Shown: positions 46,218 to 55,644 of the stretch, in pieces
Layout of the letters: each line of letters opens with the position of its first letter
Numbering within the stretch: position 1 is the first letter of the stretch
Origin: Paenibacillus ottowii
GTDB lineage: Bacteria > Bacillota > Bacilli > Paenibacillales > Paenibacillaceae
Reading direction: 5' to 3'
DNA length: 64,000 nucleotides
NCBI RefSeq assembly: GCF_006874425.1
Contig: NZ_VIJZ01000008.1
Location: 1-64,000 of the forward strand
Position numbers and translations under genes: made by a program
The notes under the pieces: model-generated
Told to the model about the DNA's origin: nothing
Databases searched by the model: none
Seen by the model: the letters and a program-made list of their open reading frames with translations, nothing else

Positions 46218-47483
46218 TTACGCGTTCCAGCTATCCAGATAGACCTTTTGGTCTTCTGTTAATGTATCAATCTTGATCCCCAAGCTATCAAGCTTGAAAC
46301 GAGCTACCTGCTCATCAATTTCATAAGGTACATTAATCACGGCTTTGCCTAGCTCGTTGTAACGATCATTCACATATTTCAAGCCAAGTGCCTGAAGCGC
46401 AAATGTCGTATCCATAATCTCCGCAGGATGACCGTCAGCGGCAGCTAGATTTACGAGGCGCCCTTCTGCGAGCAAATACATCTTACGTCCATCCTTAAAG
46501 CGGTATTCCTCGATATTTCGACGCACTGTGCGAATGGATTCGGAGCGTTTAGCAAGCTCAGGCTTACTAACCTCCACATCAAAATGGCCTGCGTTACACA
46601 GCACAGCTCCATCCTTCATCACATCAAAGTGTTCGCCTGTAATCACAGCTTTATTTCCAGTTACTGTAATGAAGAAATCGCCCACTTTGGCAGCTTCCAC
46701 CATTGGCATCACATGAAACCCATCCATATGGGCTTCTACGGCCTTGATTGGATCAACTTCGGTTACCACCACATTGGCTCCCAGCCCTTTTGCACGCATA
46801 GCAACCCCTTTGCCACACCAGCCGTAACCTACTACCACTACTGTACTTCCTGCCACTACCAAATTAGTCGTACGAATAATGCCGTCGAAAGCTGACTGGC
46901 CTGTACCATAACGGTTGTCGAACAAATATTTGCAGTAAGCATCATTTACAGCGACCATCGGAAAGTGAAGCTGCCCTTCTTTTTCCAAAGCCTTCAAACG
47001 AATAATCCCTGTAGTGGTCTCCTCTGCTCCTCCACGGATCGTAGAAATCAGATCAGGACGTTCAGATTGCAACAAAGTAACCAAGTCGCCACCGTCATCG
47101 ATAATGAGATCTGGCTTAGTTTCCAGCGCCTTGATTTGCAAATTCTTGAATTCCTCAGGATCTGGATTGTATTTAGCTAATACCGTTACACCATCTTCAA
47201 CTAATGCGGCGCAAACATCATCTTGTGTTGACAATGGATTACTTCCTGTAATGGTTACCTGTGCTCCACCTGCTTGTACCACTTTAGCCAGATAAGCCGT
47301 TTTGGCCTCCAAATGCAAACAAATCGTTACCTTCAGACCGGCAAAAGGCTGCTCTTGCTCAAATTGTTGACGTATACGGTTCAATACTGGCATATGGGCT
47401 TCTACCCAATCAATTTTCAAATGACCTTCTGGGGCCAATTTAAGATCGTGAATAATGCTATTTTGCAGAGAATGGGAAGTCAT
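46218..47483 (-). CDS. ahcY: Adenosylhomocysteinase
   Basis: NAD-dependent enzyme splitting S-adenosylhomocysteine into adenosine and homocysteine. The 421 residues include GAEETTTGIIRLK near 155-167 and the Rossmann motif VVVVGYGWCGKGVAMRAKG near 210-228, with CNAGHFDVE near 292 and C-terminal DQKVYLDSWNA. The shorter (about 420) form resembles archaeal and some bacterial enzymes. Most Bacilli use the Pfs/LuxS route, so an AhcY here is uncommon. It lies 43 bases after bshC and upstream of mraZ. ATG has GAGGAAACAACGT. Confidence 0.94.
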   Translation of the reverse strand: MTSHSLQNSIIHDLKLAPEGHLKIDWVEAHMPVLNRIRQQFEQEQPFAGLKVTICLHLEAKTAYLAKVVQAGGAQVTITGSNPLSTQDDVCAALVEDGVTVLAKYNPDPEEFKNLQIKALETKPDLIIDDGGDLVTLLQSERPDLISTIRGGAEETTTGIIRLKALEKEGQLHFPMVAVNDAYCKYLFDNRYGTGQSAFDGIIRTTNLVVAGSTVVVVGYGWCGKGVAMRAKGLGANVVVTEVDPIKAVEAHMDGFHVMPMVEAAKVGDFFITVTGNKAVITGEHFDVMKDGAVLCNAGHFDVEVSKPELAKRSESIRTVRRNIEEYRFKDGRKMYLLAEGRLVNLAAADGHPAEIMDTTFALQALGLKYVNDRYNELGKAVINVPYEIDEQVARFKLDSLGIKIDTLTEDQKVYLDSWNA

Positions 47484-47526
47484 ACGTTGTTTCCTCCTAT
47501 ATATTAGTTAAATGGGTTTATGATCC

Positions 47527-49158
47527 TTATACATAAATCACACGATGCGTTCCCGACAGATCCAATGGCACGTCCATAATCATATCCATCAGGTCGAGAC
47601 CGTAACGGTTCAGAAAATGATAGACTGTATACGCACGCTCCTGCGGTTGTCCAAATGGGAAAAGCGACCATTCGATATAATCCCAGTGGCGAAGTGCTGT
47701 TCCATTTTGCCGAAGCAGTGCTTCCTGCACCTTTGCCTCCAGATAGGCGATTTGCCCTAGAATTTTCTCACAGTTGGTTTCTCCGAGCTGTAGCAAACCC
47801 TTTTCTATCATCCCTGCCTGCTGTATCAGCGGTTTATACATACGAACAAAGGCATCCTTAGCCGTGGAAAACTGATCCTGCATTCCAAGCTGATCTTGAG
47901 TAGCAATCCATTGCTTTTTCCGTTCCACAAGCCCGTCTCTAACTTGAGCAAAAGTTAGTTCGTACTTAAGCATATGCTTTTCCACACCTGGCTCCATCAA
48001 TGTAAAAGACATTCGGGGCAGCAGGATTGGCATCTGCATCCCTAGCACCCCGAAAGCGTCCCGTGTAATCGCCCAGTAGGCAATTTCTCCTAGTCCCAGC
48101 ACAGATGCCAGCACCGGGAAGAGTGAATCCTGCATGAGAGGACGGGTTAGTACATTGTTACTAAAACGTTCGGGGTGTCTATCTATCTCTTCAAGCAGTT
48201 CATCCGCAGTAAACGCGACCAAACCACGCCGGTCTGTAAATAATCCAGCTTTTTTGAAAAGCAGCAGGCGTTCCTCTTCATAAATGTAAAAAAGGTTCGC
48301 CCCCCCTTCATGCACATCCGCTTGTAAATGATAACCATAATCCATAATTCGCGCAGCGGTAGTCTGATAAGTTGTCTCCAACTCATCATTGTGCTGAACC
48401 AACTGTCTAAAAATGGATGTCTCCAGCTTGCGCAGTGAAGGATCTGCAGAGTCCATAAGCACCAATCCATAGGTGCCAAACAAACGTCCCATCAGTCTGG
48501 CAAAGGAATCACTTAGTCCGTATGAATCTGTCAAACCGTGCTCAATCATACGCATAATATCGGTCTTATGTTCTGAATCTGGCAAGTTTTGCTCTATATC
48601 CGCCATCGCTTGCTTCCACTCAGCCGTATCGACTTTAATAGCACTTACCGAAGAACGACGTTCAGGCTGCTTATTCAGCTTGATTTTAACTGCTTGCCGG
48701 TCTTGTGCCATTACGTATGTATGATTGACCTCGTCCCAGTCATGATCTTCACCAGCAATCCAGAAAACCGGAATAACCGGACGCCCAAGCCGCTCTTCAG
48801 CTTCTCTAGCTGCCTTAATAATCGTAGCGGCTTTGTAAATGACCAGCATCGGACCTGTGAACAGTCCACTTTGCTGCCCGCCAACAACTACTAAAGCATC
48901 TGGACTTTCCAAACGGTCCAATGAAGTACGAACCGCCTCATGCGAATTGTGTTGCTCATTGTATATACGAAGACATGCTACGACATCCTTACGGTTTAAT
49001 CGCAGATGCTCCGTCTTATCCAGCCACTTCGCCCGTTGGGCATAAGCATCGGCGTGCAGAATATCATATTCATACAAATCGCTTGCGCGTCCTGTACCCT
49101 GAATGTAGTCTTCTGCCAAAGCCGACCCTCCGCGAAGCATTTCCGGAATTATTTTCAT
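47527..49158 (-). CDS. bshC: Bacillithiol biosynthesis cysteine-adding enzyme
   Basis: Adds cysteine to GlcN-malate to finish bacillithiol, the main low-molecular-weight thiol of Bacillales. The start at 49158 (MKIIPEMLRGGS) has AGGAGGCAGACCC upstream and gives 543 residues. Conserved blocks VVGGQQSGLFTGPM near 88-101 and VFWIAGEDHDWDEVNHTYV near 131-149 lie in a Rossmann-like core, with a coiled-coil region near 400-460. Directly upstream of ahcY; upstream of mraZ in B. subtilis (yllA). Confidence 0.94.
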   Translation of the reverse strand: MKIIPEMLRGGSALAEDYIQGTGRASDLYEYDILHADAYAQRAKWLDKTEHLRLNRKDVVACLRIYNEQHNSHEAVRTSLDRLESPDALVVVGGQQSGLFTGPMLVIYKAATIIKAAREAEERLGRPVIPVFWIAGEDHDWDEVNHTYVMAQDRQAVKIKLNKQPERRSSVSAIKVDTAEWKQAMADIEQNLPDSEHKTDIMRMIEHGLTDSYGLSDSFARLMGRLFGTYGLVLMDSADPSLRKLETSIFRQLVQHNDELETTYQTTAARIMDYGYHLQADVHEGGANLFYIYEEERLLLFKKAGLFTDRRGLVAFTADELLEEIDRHPERFSNNVLTRPLMQDSLFPVLASVLGLGEIAYWAITRDAFGVLGMQMPILLPRMSFTLMEPGVEKHMLKYELTFAQVRDGLVERKKQWIATQDQLGMQDQFSTAKDAFVRMYKPLIQQAGMIEKGLLQLGETNCEKILGQIAYLEAKVQEALLRQNGTALRHWDYIEWSLFPFGQPQERAYTVYHFLNRYGLDLMDMIMDVPLDLSGTHRVIYV

Positions 49159-49234
49159 GGGTCTGCCTCCTGTCTCCACCAAAACCTTACTGCTTGATTG
49201 TACCGAAAGCCCATGTCCACGTCAAAGCTTCCTA

Positions 49235-49263
49235 CAAAAAAACCGCCGAATAATTCGGCGGTT
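49235..49263 (-). terminator. Terminator after the opp operon
   Basis: ACCGCCGAA and TTCGGCGGT form a 9 bp stem with a short loop, followed on the minus strand by seven Ts, 17 bases after the ATPase stop. Confidence 0.9.
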
Positions 49264-49279
49264 GGTATCTTTAACAAGA

Positions 49280-50218
49280 TCAGGCGTAGGGTTCAGCTAC
49301 AAAATGTCCTTTAGATACTTCAATCAGCGTGGCATTTTCTAGGTTATAAGCCCCTGCTTTATTGTCGGACGTGTTATGAATCGGTCCACCTTGATCGTCA
49401 GGTATAATGATTCGCTTTTTGTTGGCTTCGATTTCCGGGTCAGGAAGTGGAATCGCCGACAAAAGCATTTTCGTATATGGATGGATCGGATTGGCATATA
49501 ATTCAGAACTTTCAGCAAGCTCAACCATTCTGCCTCTATACATTACAGCTACCCTATCACTGATGTGCTTGACCATCGACAGATCATGCGCAATGAACAG
49601 GTAGGTCAGGCCGAGACGTTCTTGGAGCTCTTTTAACAGATTGACAACTTGAGCCTGAATAGATACGTCAAGCGCTGAAATCGGCTCATCACAAATGATG
49701 AACTTAGGATTAACAGCCAGTGCACGGGCAATACCGATCCGTTGACGTTGGCCACCAGAGAACTCATGCGGATAGCGTGTTGCGTGGTCTGGGTTCAAAC
49801 CAACCAGATCGAGCAACTCTTCAATCCGTCTCTTACGTTCTGCACGGCTACCCGCCATATTGTGAATATCCAGTGCCTCACCAATAATATCAGACACGGT
49901 AAAACGCGGATTTAATGATGCATATGGATCTTGAAAGATCATCTGCATATCACGACGCATTGCTTTCATTTTACTCGGTGATAATTTGTAAATATCAGTG
50001 CCGTTAAAACGCACGCTACCTGCTGTAGGTTCATATAAGCGCAAAATAGTACGACCCGCTGTAGATTTACCACAACCGGATTCGCCAACCATCCCTAGCG
50101 TTTCACCCTCACGAATATAGAAATTCAGGTTGTCCACCGCTTTGAGCACACGGTTTTTGCCAACATTAAAATACTTTTTAAGACCTTCAACTTCAATTAA
50201 ATTGTTGCTACTCACCAT
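49280..50218 (-). CDS. oppF: Oligopeptide ABC transporter ATPase (OppF-like)
   Basis: Nucleotide-binding subunit that powers oligopeptide uptake. The 312 residues carry Walker [10 protein letters not shown] near 40-48, the Q loop, signature [15 protein letters not shown] near 143-157, Walker [13 protein letters not shown] near 168-179, and a C-terminal oligopeptide/dipeptide domain ([16 protein letters not shown]). It is the only ATPase in the operon; a matching oppD is missing. GAGGTGAGATC precedes the ATG. Confidence 0.92.
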   Translation of the reverse strand: MVSSNNLIEVEGLKKYFNVGKNRVLKAVDNLNFYIREGETLGMVGESGCGKSTAGRTILRLYEPTAGSVRFNGTDIYKLSPSKMKAMRRDMQMIFQDPYASLNPRFTVSDIIGEALDIHNMAGSRAERKRRIEELLDLVGLNPDHATRYPHEFSGGQRQRIGIARALAVNPKFIICDEPISALDVSIQAQVVNLLKELQERLGLTYLFIAHDLSMVKHISDRVAVMYRGRMVELAESSELYANPIHPYTKMLLSAIPLPDPEIEANKKRIIIPDDQGGPIHNTSDNKAGAYNLENATLIEVSKGHFVAEPYA

Positions 50219-50229
50219 GATCTCACCTC

Positions 50230-51180
50230 CTATTTCTTCAACTTCGGATCAAGCGCATCACGCAAGCCGTCGCCAAAAAGGTTGAACGCAAGCATAATCA
50301 AACTGATCAAACCTGCTGGGAAAAGCATCCGCCATGGATAATACATCCACCCGGTCAGAGCTGATTCAATCATTGAACCCAGCGACGCTTGAGGAGCCTG
50401 TACTCCTAATCCAAGGAAGCTCAGGAATGCCTCGGAGAAAATCGCGTTTGGAACTGTCAAGGTCAGTGTGACAATGATGGGTCCTACCGCGTTAGGCAAC
50501 AAGTGACGGAACAACAAGCGACCTGCACCAGCACCCATTGAACGGGAAGCAAGTACGAATTCTCGATTTTTAAGTTGTAACATCTCACCACGTACAATCC
50601 ACGACATGTTAATCCACCCGGTTACACAAAGTGCAATAATAATTGTGGTAACACTTGGCTCCATTACAACCAGCAACAGGATTGTAACAAGCAAGTAAGG
50701 AATGGAATACACAATTTCAGAAAATTTATTCATGATTTCATCAACGCGGCCACCAAAGTAACCCATAATTCCACCATAGATTACTCCAATCAACAAGTCA
50801 ATCATTGCAGCAGCCAAACCAATAATCAAGGAAATTCGAGCGCCCATCCAAGTACGTACAAACATATCACGCCCCAGATCATCTGTTCCGAACCAATGTT
50901 CCGCCGACGGAGGAAGATTGGTGCTCAACAAATCATTTGTGCGATCATCGTATGGCGACAGCATCGGACCAACAATTGAAGCAAGCACAATGAGAACCAA
51001 AACGCTTAAGCTCGTCATAGCCAGTTTATTTTTACGAAGTCGCTCCCAAGCATCTCGCCAAGCGGATAAGCTTTCACGCTGAATAACTTCAGCCTGCTTT
51101 TCATCCGCTCCGACTCTCTGGAAATCTTCTGGTTTCACTTGAAGCTTATCCAAATTCACAGCATTATCTTTGACAGACAT
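50230..51180 (-). CDS. oppC: Oligopeptide ABC transporter permease OppC
   Basis: Inner-membrane permease of the binding-protein-dependent type. The start at 51180 (MSVKDNAVNLDK) has AAGGAGGG upstream and gives 316 residues. A cytosolic N-terminal tail, then six membrane helices, with the HWFGTDDLGRDMF block of OppC proteins near 100-112 and the EAA loop ASRSMGAGAGRLLFRHLLPNA near 204-224. It follows oppB by 4 bases. Confidence 0.94.
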   Translation of the reverse strand: MSVKDNAVNLDKLQVKPEDFQRVGADEKQAEVIQRESLSAWRDAWERLRKNKLAMTSLSVLVLIVLASIVGPMLSPYDDRTNDLLSTNLPPSAEHWFGTDDLGRDMFVRTWMGARISLIIGLAAAMIDLLIGVIYGGIMGYFGGRVDEIMNKFSEIVYSIPYLLVTILLLVVMEPSVTTIIIALCVTGWINMSWIVRGEMLQLKNREFVLASRSMGAGAGRLLFRHLLPNAVGPIIVTLTLTVPNAIFSEAFLSFLGLGVQAPQASLGSMIESALTGWMYYPWRMLFPAGLISLIMLAFNLFGDGLRDALDPKLKK

Positions 51181-51184
51181 AAAG

Positions 51185-52117
51185 TTATCCCTCCTTCCCG
51201 CCAGTAAGCTTAATCCGCGGATCAATAAATCCGTATGCAATATCTGTAATAAAACGCGCCACCATCAACAAAATACCATAAAAAATAGTTACTCCCATAA
51301 TCATCGTATAATCACGGGTTGTAATACTATCCACGAACACCTTACCGATACCGCCAATCCCGAAGATTCGTTCAATAACGACCGAACCGGTAATAATATT
51401 AGCCGCCATTGGTCCTACATAGGTAACAACTGGCAGAATTGCATTACGTATAACGTGTTTGAACATAATTGTAATGGATTTCAAGCCTTTAGCCTTGGCA
51501 GTCTTAATATAATCCGCATGAAGCACTTCCAGCATGCTGGAACGCGTTAGTCGAGCGATAAACGCAATCGGCGAAGCAGATAGAGCTGCAACTGGGAGAA
51601 CGTAATCCATCGGACCTTCAAAGCCCATAACATTAAACCAGCCTAACTGTTGAGCAAAGAAAAATTGAATTAACGATGCCAGAACGAAGCTGGGAACCGC
51701 GATCCCCAAGATAGCTAATACCATAGCGACGTTATCTATGAGCCTACGATGATACAAAGCTGCTAGCATCCCTAGCAAGATACCGACAATTATCGACACG
51801 ATTATGGCAACAAATCCGAGTTTAAGGGAAACCGTAAAGGTTTGTCCGATAATGTCAGTTACACTTTGATTCAGTTTTTTCATAGAAATACCAAAATCAC
51901 CTGAAGCAATATCACCTAAGTATTTAAAATATTGGACATACACAGGCTTATCCAGCCCATATTGCTCCATTAACCGGGCTTGAATCTCAGGAGAAGTCGC
52001 TTTTTCACTCATGAAGGGGTTACCCGGAATAGCTTTCATGAGAAAAAACGTCGCAGAGATCAGAATGAACAAAGACAGCAACATATAAAAGAATTTACTG
52101 ATCAAATAACGCGTCAT
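51185..52117 (-). CDS. oppB: Oligopeptide ABC transporter permease OppB
   Basis: Partner permease of OppC. The 310-residue protein has six hydrophobic helices. The N-terminal extracytoplasmic segment contains AIPGNPF and QYGLDKPVYVQYFKYLG; the EAA loop is KTAKAKGLKSITIMFKHVIRNA near 206-227, contacting the ATPase. GGGGGTG precedes the ATG. Separated from oppA by a strong hairpin terminator (52237-52280). Confidence 0.94.
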   Translation of the reverse strand: MTRYLISKFFYMLLSLFILISATFFLMKAIPGNPFMSEKATSPEIQARLMEQYGLDKPVYVQYFKYLGDIASGDFGISMKKLNQSVTDIIGQTFTVSLKLGFVAIIVSIIVGILLGMLAALYHRRLIDNVAMVLAILGIAVPSFVLASLIQFFFAQQLGWFNVMGFEGPMDYVLPVAALSASPIAFIARLTRSSMLEVLHADYIKTAKAKGLKSITIMFKHVIRNAILPVVTYVGPMAANIITGSVVIERIFGIGGIGKVFVDSITTRDYTMIMGVTIFYGILLMVARFITDIAYGFIDPRIKLTGGKEG

Positions 52118-52236
52118 TGCCCGTTTACACCCCCCATAAATTTTTTCGACACCATTCGATTTTATCGAAATAGAATTGGACTATCCAATCTACTTATTTG
52201 CATGGTTACATGATGATGGAAAAGACTAGGACACAC

Positions 52237-52280
52237 AAAAAAAACGGGATATATATGGTTCAAACCACATATATATCCCG
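52237..52280 (-). terminator. Hairpin between oppA and oppB
   Basis: CGGGATATATA and TATATATCCCG pair, and inside TGGTT pairs with AACCA around a CA loop. On the minus strand eight Ts follow. It should stop most transcripts after oppA, leaving more OppA than permease. Confidence 0.85.
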
Positions 52281-52313
52281 AAGTAACTATCAAACTTCAG
52301 AATTGAGCTTTAG

Positions 52314-54014
52314 TTACTGTGTAATATACGCTCTTGTGAAATCAATTGCTCCACTAAAGTCAAGCCCGATATCTTTTACATTCGGTTTCGTTAAGGAAAC
52401 ATTTGAATAATAGTAGATCGGAAGCATTACCATATCATCTTGAACCAGAATTTTCTCAGCTTTTGCGAAATCTTCCATACGTTTAGCTGGATCCGTTTCT
52501 GTTTTGGCTGCTTGAATCAAAGAGTCATATGCAGGGTTAGCATAACCCGCGTTGTTGTTACCATTGCCTGTTGTCCACATATCTAAGAATGTCATCGGAT
52601 CATTATAGTCAGCAGACCAGCCACCACGAGCGATTTGGAAATTCAGCTTGTTACGTGTTTGGATAAATACGCCCCACTCTTGGTTTTGAGTTTTAACGTC
52701 TACACCAAGATTTTTCTTCCACATATCAGCTACTGCCAAAGCAATCTTTTGGTGACTTTCGCTGGAGTTATACAGCATAGTAATAGTAGGAAGCGTGGTC
52801 ATGCCTTCTTCTTTCATACCTTCTTGAAGCAATTTTTTAGCTTCAGTGAAGTCTTCTTTGAAGTAATCATCTTTATGCTCACTACGGAATTCTTGAGAAA
52901 CCCCTTTGATACCTGGAGGTACAAAACCATAAGCAGGAATTTGACCGCCCATTGTTACACGTTCAACGATCGGTTGACGTTGAATAGCCATCGCAAACGC
53001 TTTACGGATTTTTGCATTGTTAAATGGTTTTTCCGTTACATTAAACAGATAGTAGTACGTACTTGCAATTCCTTTAGCCTTAAATTCGTTAGGCAATTCG
53101 TTTTTCACAGCCGTAATTTGATCAGTAGGAATTTCGCCTGTTGGCATACCTGCATAATCAAGTTGTCCACTTCTGTACGAAGCCAGCTCAGTTGCACCGC
53201 TGTTTACAAGGGACATCGTAATTTTGTTCAACTTGATTTCGTCTTTACCCCAATAGTTTTCGTTCTTGGTTACTTCGATCTTTTGACCGCTATCCCAAGT
53301 CGTCAATTTGAAAGGTCCGTTAGTAATCATGCTGTCTTTCTGAACTGCCCACTTGTCATTACCTTTAATAGAAGGGTTTACAGGGTAGAAAGTGTAGAAA
53401 GAAGTCAACCCCAAGAAGTAAGGAGTTGGGTGTTCCAGCTCTACTTGCAATGTATGGTCGTCAACAGCTTTGACACCTACATCTTTAAAGTCTGTAATTT
53501 TAGTACCTTTATAAGATTTGGAAGTGCTCAGGTTGTAGCCCTCAGCATTTTTGATATAGTACAATTGGTAAGCATATGGAGGTGCAGGGGCTGTCGAAGG
53601 GTCCAGTACCCGTTGCCAAGCGAATACGAAGTCACTTGCTTTGACTGGGTCGCCATTACTCCATTTTGCAGTATCACGAAGCTTGAACGTGTAGGTTTTG
53701 CCGTCATCGGAAATTTTCCAAGATTCAGCAACGCCAGGGATTTCTTTGCCGTCAGAACCCATACGTACGAGACCTTCATACAAAGTTTTCAGAACCGCGT
53801 TCGTTTGACTATCCTGAGCTTGTGCCGGATCGAAGGTTGGCGGCTCGGAAGAAAGGTTAACGCGCAAAATTTGCTTGTCGGCCGCAGCCGGCGTAGTCGA
53901 GGTGTTTTCTTGTGCGCCCTTACCATTGGTATCATTCTTGCCGCCGCAACCTGCGAGCAGTGCGCCAACTGCAAGAACGAGTGTCAAAAGGACTAAAAAG
54001 CTTTTCCTTTTCAT
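52314..54014 (-). CDS. oppA: Oligopeptide-binding lipoprotein OppA
   Basis: Extracellular lipid-anchored binding protein for the opp transporter. The 566 residues begin with a signal peptide (MKRKSFLVLLTLVLAVGA) and lipobox LLAGC, so Cys23 is the lipidated residue after LspA cleavage. The SBP family 5 fold follows, with WSNGDPVKASDFVFAWQRVLDP near 118-139, the classic family signature. A linker of Asn/Thr/Gly lies after the Cys. AGGGGG precedes the ATG. Substrate range (nutrient or signalling peptides) cannot be told. Confidence 0.95.
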   Translation of the reverse strand: MKRKSFLVLLTLVLAVGALLAGCGGKNDTNGKGAQENTSTTPAAADKQILRVNLSSEPPTFDPAQAQDSQTNAVLKTLYEGLVRMGSDGKEIPGVAESWKISDDGKTYTFKLRDTAKWSNGDPVKASDFVFAWQRVLDPSTAPAPPYAYQLYYIKNAEGYNLSTSKSYKGTKITDFKDVGVKAVDDHTLQVELEHPTPYFLGLTSFYTFYPVNPSIKGNDKWAVQKDSMITNGPFKLTTWDSGQKIEVTKNENYWGKDEIKLNKITMSLVNSGATELASYRSGQLDYAGMPTGEIPTDQITAVKNELPNEFKAKGIASTYYYLFNVTEKPFNNAKIRKAFAMAIQRQPIVERVTMGGQIPAYGFVPPGIKGVSQEFRSEHKDDYFKEDFTEAKKLLQEGMKEEGMTTLPTITMLYNSSESHQKIALAVADMWKKNLGVDVKTQNQEWGVFIQTRNKLNFQIARGGWSADYNDPMTFLDMWTTGNGNNNAGYANPAYDSLIQAAKTETDPAKRMEDFAKAEKILVQDDMVMLPIYYYSNVSLTKPNVKDIGLDFSGAIDFTRAYITQ

Positions 54015-54167
54015 CTAGCGTTTTCCCCCTAGTTCTAAAGTGGTATATGTTTATAGATTATACAACCAGCGGTCAAAAAAATCTACATTACATTTCTTCA
54101 AATTGAGCTTTTTTTTCAAAAAAACATGTTTAATTCATATTTTTTCACCATTTCATGTCACATTATA
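54015..54167. promoter_or_regulatory. Upstream region of oppA
   Basis: AT-rich region ahead of oppA. Minus-strand TTGACC (54071-54076) lies 15 bases from TATAAA (54050-54055) and 8 from TATAAT (54057-54062), so a promoter is likely here but its boxes cannot be fixed. No CodY-type operator matching the full consensus was seen. Confidence 0.35.
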
Positions 54168-54557
54168 TCACATAGAGTTGAATATATTTTTAAATATACC
54201 AACTACAGTCAACAAAGTATACGCCAATGTCATCGCCATAAAAGTTAATCTCCAGACCGCTCTACATAATCTTTTACCATCAACCTTTCCTTTTATTCGG
54301 TTTTGAGCTCCCCCAATTAAACCCAATGCCAGTAACAGGAGCAGTAGAATCAAATAAAAACCGAATCGCGATGTAAACAGGACATTAAAAAGTGCTGCAA
54401 CGGAAAATATCAGAAAAAAAGTGGTGATATCCATAGAAGTAAGCAATGATTTCTTTTTTTCCATTTTAAGAATGTAGCGACAAACCACAAACACAATTAA
54501 AAACGGAAAAAAGGGAAGAATACTGAAAGTGATAATAGTACCTTGTAAAAGACTCAA
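54168..54557 (-). CDS. DUF3397 family membrane protein
   Basis: Function unknown. The 129 residues form four hydrophobic helices (near 5-28, 44-62, 66-84, 104-122) with a basic loop (RIKGKVDGKRLCRAVWR) before the last. Start is TTG at 54557 after AGGGGTGATCAG, 4 bases from the panE stop, so the two are probably one unit. DUF3397 proteins are commonly found next to panE and bshC in Bacillales. Confidence 0.8.
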   Translation of the reverse strand: MSLLQGTIITFSILPFFPFLIVFVVCRYILKMEKKKSLLTSMDITTFFLIFSVAALFNVLFTSRFGFYLILLLLLLALGLIGGAQNRIKGKVDGKRLCRAVWRLTFMAMTLAYTLLTVVGIFKNIFNSM

Positions 54558-54561
54558 CTGA

Positions 54562-55542
54562 TCACCCCTCTTTTAGCCGCATTCCTTCAATTAATTGCCA
54601 CAATACCTCATGAGTTGGCGCACTCATTCCAGCTCGCTTTGCCATCTGCACCAGCTGCCCGTTAATGGAAGCAACTTCGGTCATGGACTGTGCAAGTACA
54701 TCAGCCAGCATGGACGAGTGATTCTCTGCCGTTGATCGGCAAACATCCATAATTTGATCCCACCATGCGCTTTCCCAGCGAATACCATGAGCTTCATACA
54801 CTTGAATGCCTTCATCGTACAGCTTGCGCATCATATGTATTCGTACTGGCTCTGATAGCAGCTCGCCATTTCGAACTCGCCATACGGCCGTCAGTGGATT
54901 GATCACAGCGTTAATCAACAACTTGCGATAGATCCCTTTCTCGATTTCTTTCGACAAGCAAACGTCAAATCCTGCTACAAGCAACCGATTTAGCACACAT
55001 TGCTTGAAATCATTGTGATGTTCTTCCTCTCTATCCTCTAAACATCCAATTTCAGTCAAGCCCGCTCCTGCATGTACAATTGTCGCTGCGCCTTGTCTCT
55101 TGGCTCCTTCAGTTGTCACAGCAGAATATACTACAGCTTTAGGCCACGCCTGTCTGATGCGTTCTATATGACCGATTCCATTTTGCAAACAAATAATCCC
55201 TGTATCTCTTTCCGTTTGAGCTACAGGTTGGATCTGTCCCAATACTTCTCCTATCGCCCCCTGTTTGGTTAAAAACATAATCCACCGTGCCGGAGTCTGT
55301 GAATTTAACCGTTGCCAATCTGCCAATGGCGCTACCTTTAGCTTGTCCCCCGACACATGAAGAGCCACCTGTCCCTCCTTATCAAGCACAGTAATCCCCT
55401 CACGAGCAATGACGCGTGCCTGTTCAAGTGTTCGTGTCCATAGTCTTACTGCAGCACCTGAGGCCGACAATCTCCCGGCAAACAGCAATCCCAGCGAACC
55501 CGCTCCAATAATATCAATCACTTTGTATCGTCTCGCTTCCAT
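54562..55542 (-). CDS. panE: 2-dehydropantoate 2-reductase family protein
   Basis: NADPH-dependent ketopantoate reductase of pantothenate (coenzyme A) synthesis, or a paralogue. The start at 55542 (MEARRYKVIDIIGAGSLGLL) gives 326 residues, with the nucleotide motif GAGSLG near 12-17. LTKQGAIGEVL near 88 and the catalytic-Lys region KLLINAVINPLTAV near 203-216 are also present. The ribosome site is poor (GAAAAAAAG). B. subtilis has ylbQ/panE paralogues in this same neighbourhood. Confidence 0.87.
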   Translation of the reverse strand: MEARRYKVIDIIGAGSLGLLFAGRLSASGAAVRLWTRTLEQARVIAREGITVLDKEGQVALHVSGDKLKVAPLADWQRLNSQTPARWIMFLTKQGAIGEVLGQIQPVAQTERDTGIICLQNGIGHIERIRQAWPKAVVYSAVTTEGAKRQGAATIVHAGAGLTEIGCLEDREEEHHNDFKQCVLNRLLVAGFDVCLSKEIEKGIYRKLLINAVINPLTAVWRVRNGELLSEPVRIHMMRKLYDEGIQVYEAHGIRWESAWWDQIMDVCRSTAENHSSMLADVLAQSMTEVASINGQLVQMAKRAGMSAPTHEVLWQLIEGMRLKEG

Positions 55543-55582
55543 CTTTTTTTCTACTATATCATATGCACTCCAATGAAATAAC

Positions 55583-55620
55583 AAAAACGCCAACTATGGC
55601 CAAGCGATAGTTGACGTTTT
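55583..55620. terminator. Terminator between the RsfA-like gene and panE
   Basis: AACGCCAACTAT (55586-55597) pairs with ATAGTTGACGTT (55607-55618) with one G-T pair, and a T-run follows on both strands. It ends the regulator transcript. Confidence 0.85.
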
Positions 55621-55644
55621 ATTTAAAAAGCCTTTGTAATCTTG

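Noticed and set aside
47484-47526. SAM or SAH riboswitch ahead of ahcY
   Set aside because: Only 43 bases separate bshC and ahcY, too short for a SAM riboswitch. No SAH aptamer motif was recognised.
52635-53996. Open plus-strand frame of 453 codons antisense to oppA
   Set aside because: Its product is Cys/Phe/Arg/Val-rich with no domain, and oppA on the other strand is certain. It is a shadow frame from codon bias.
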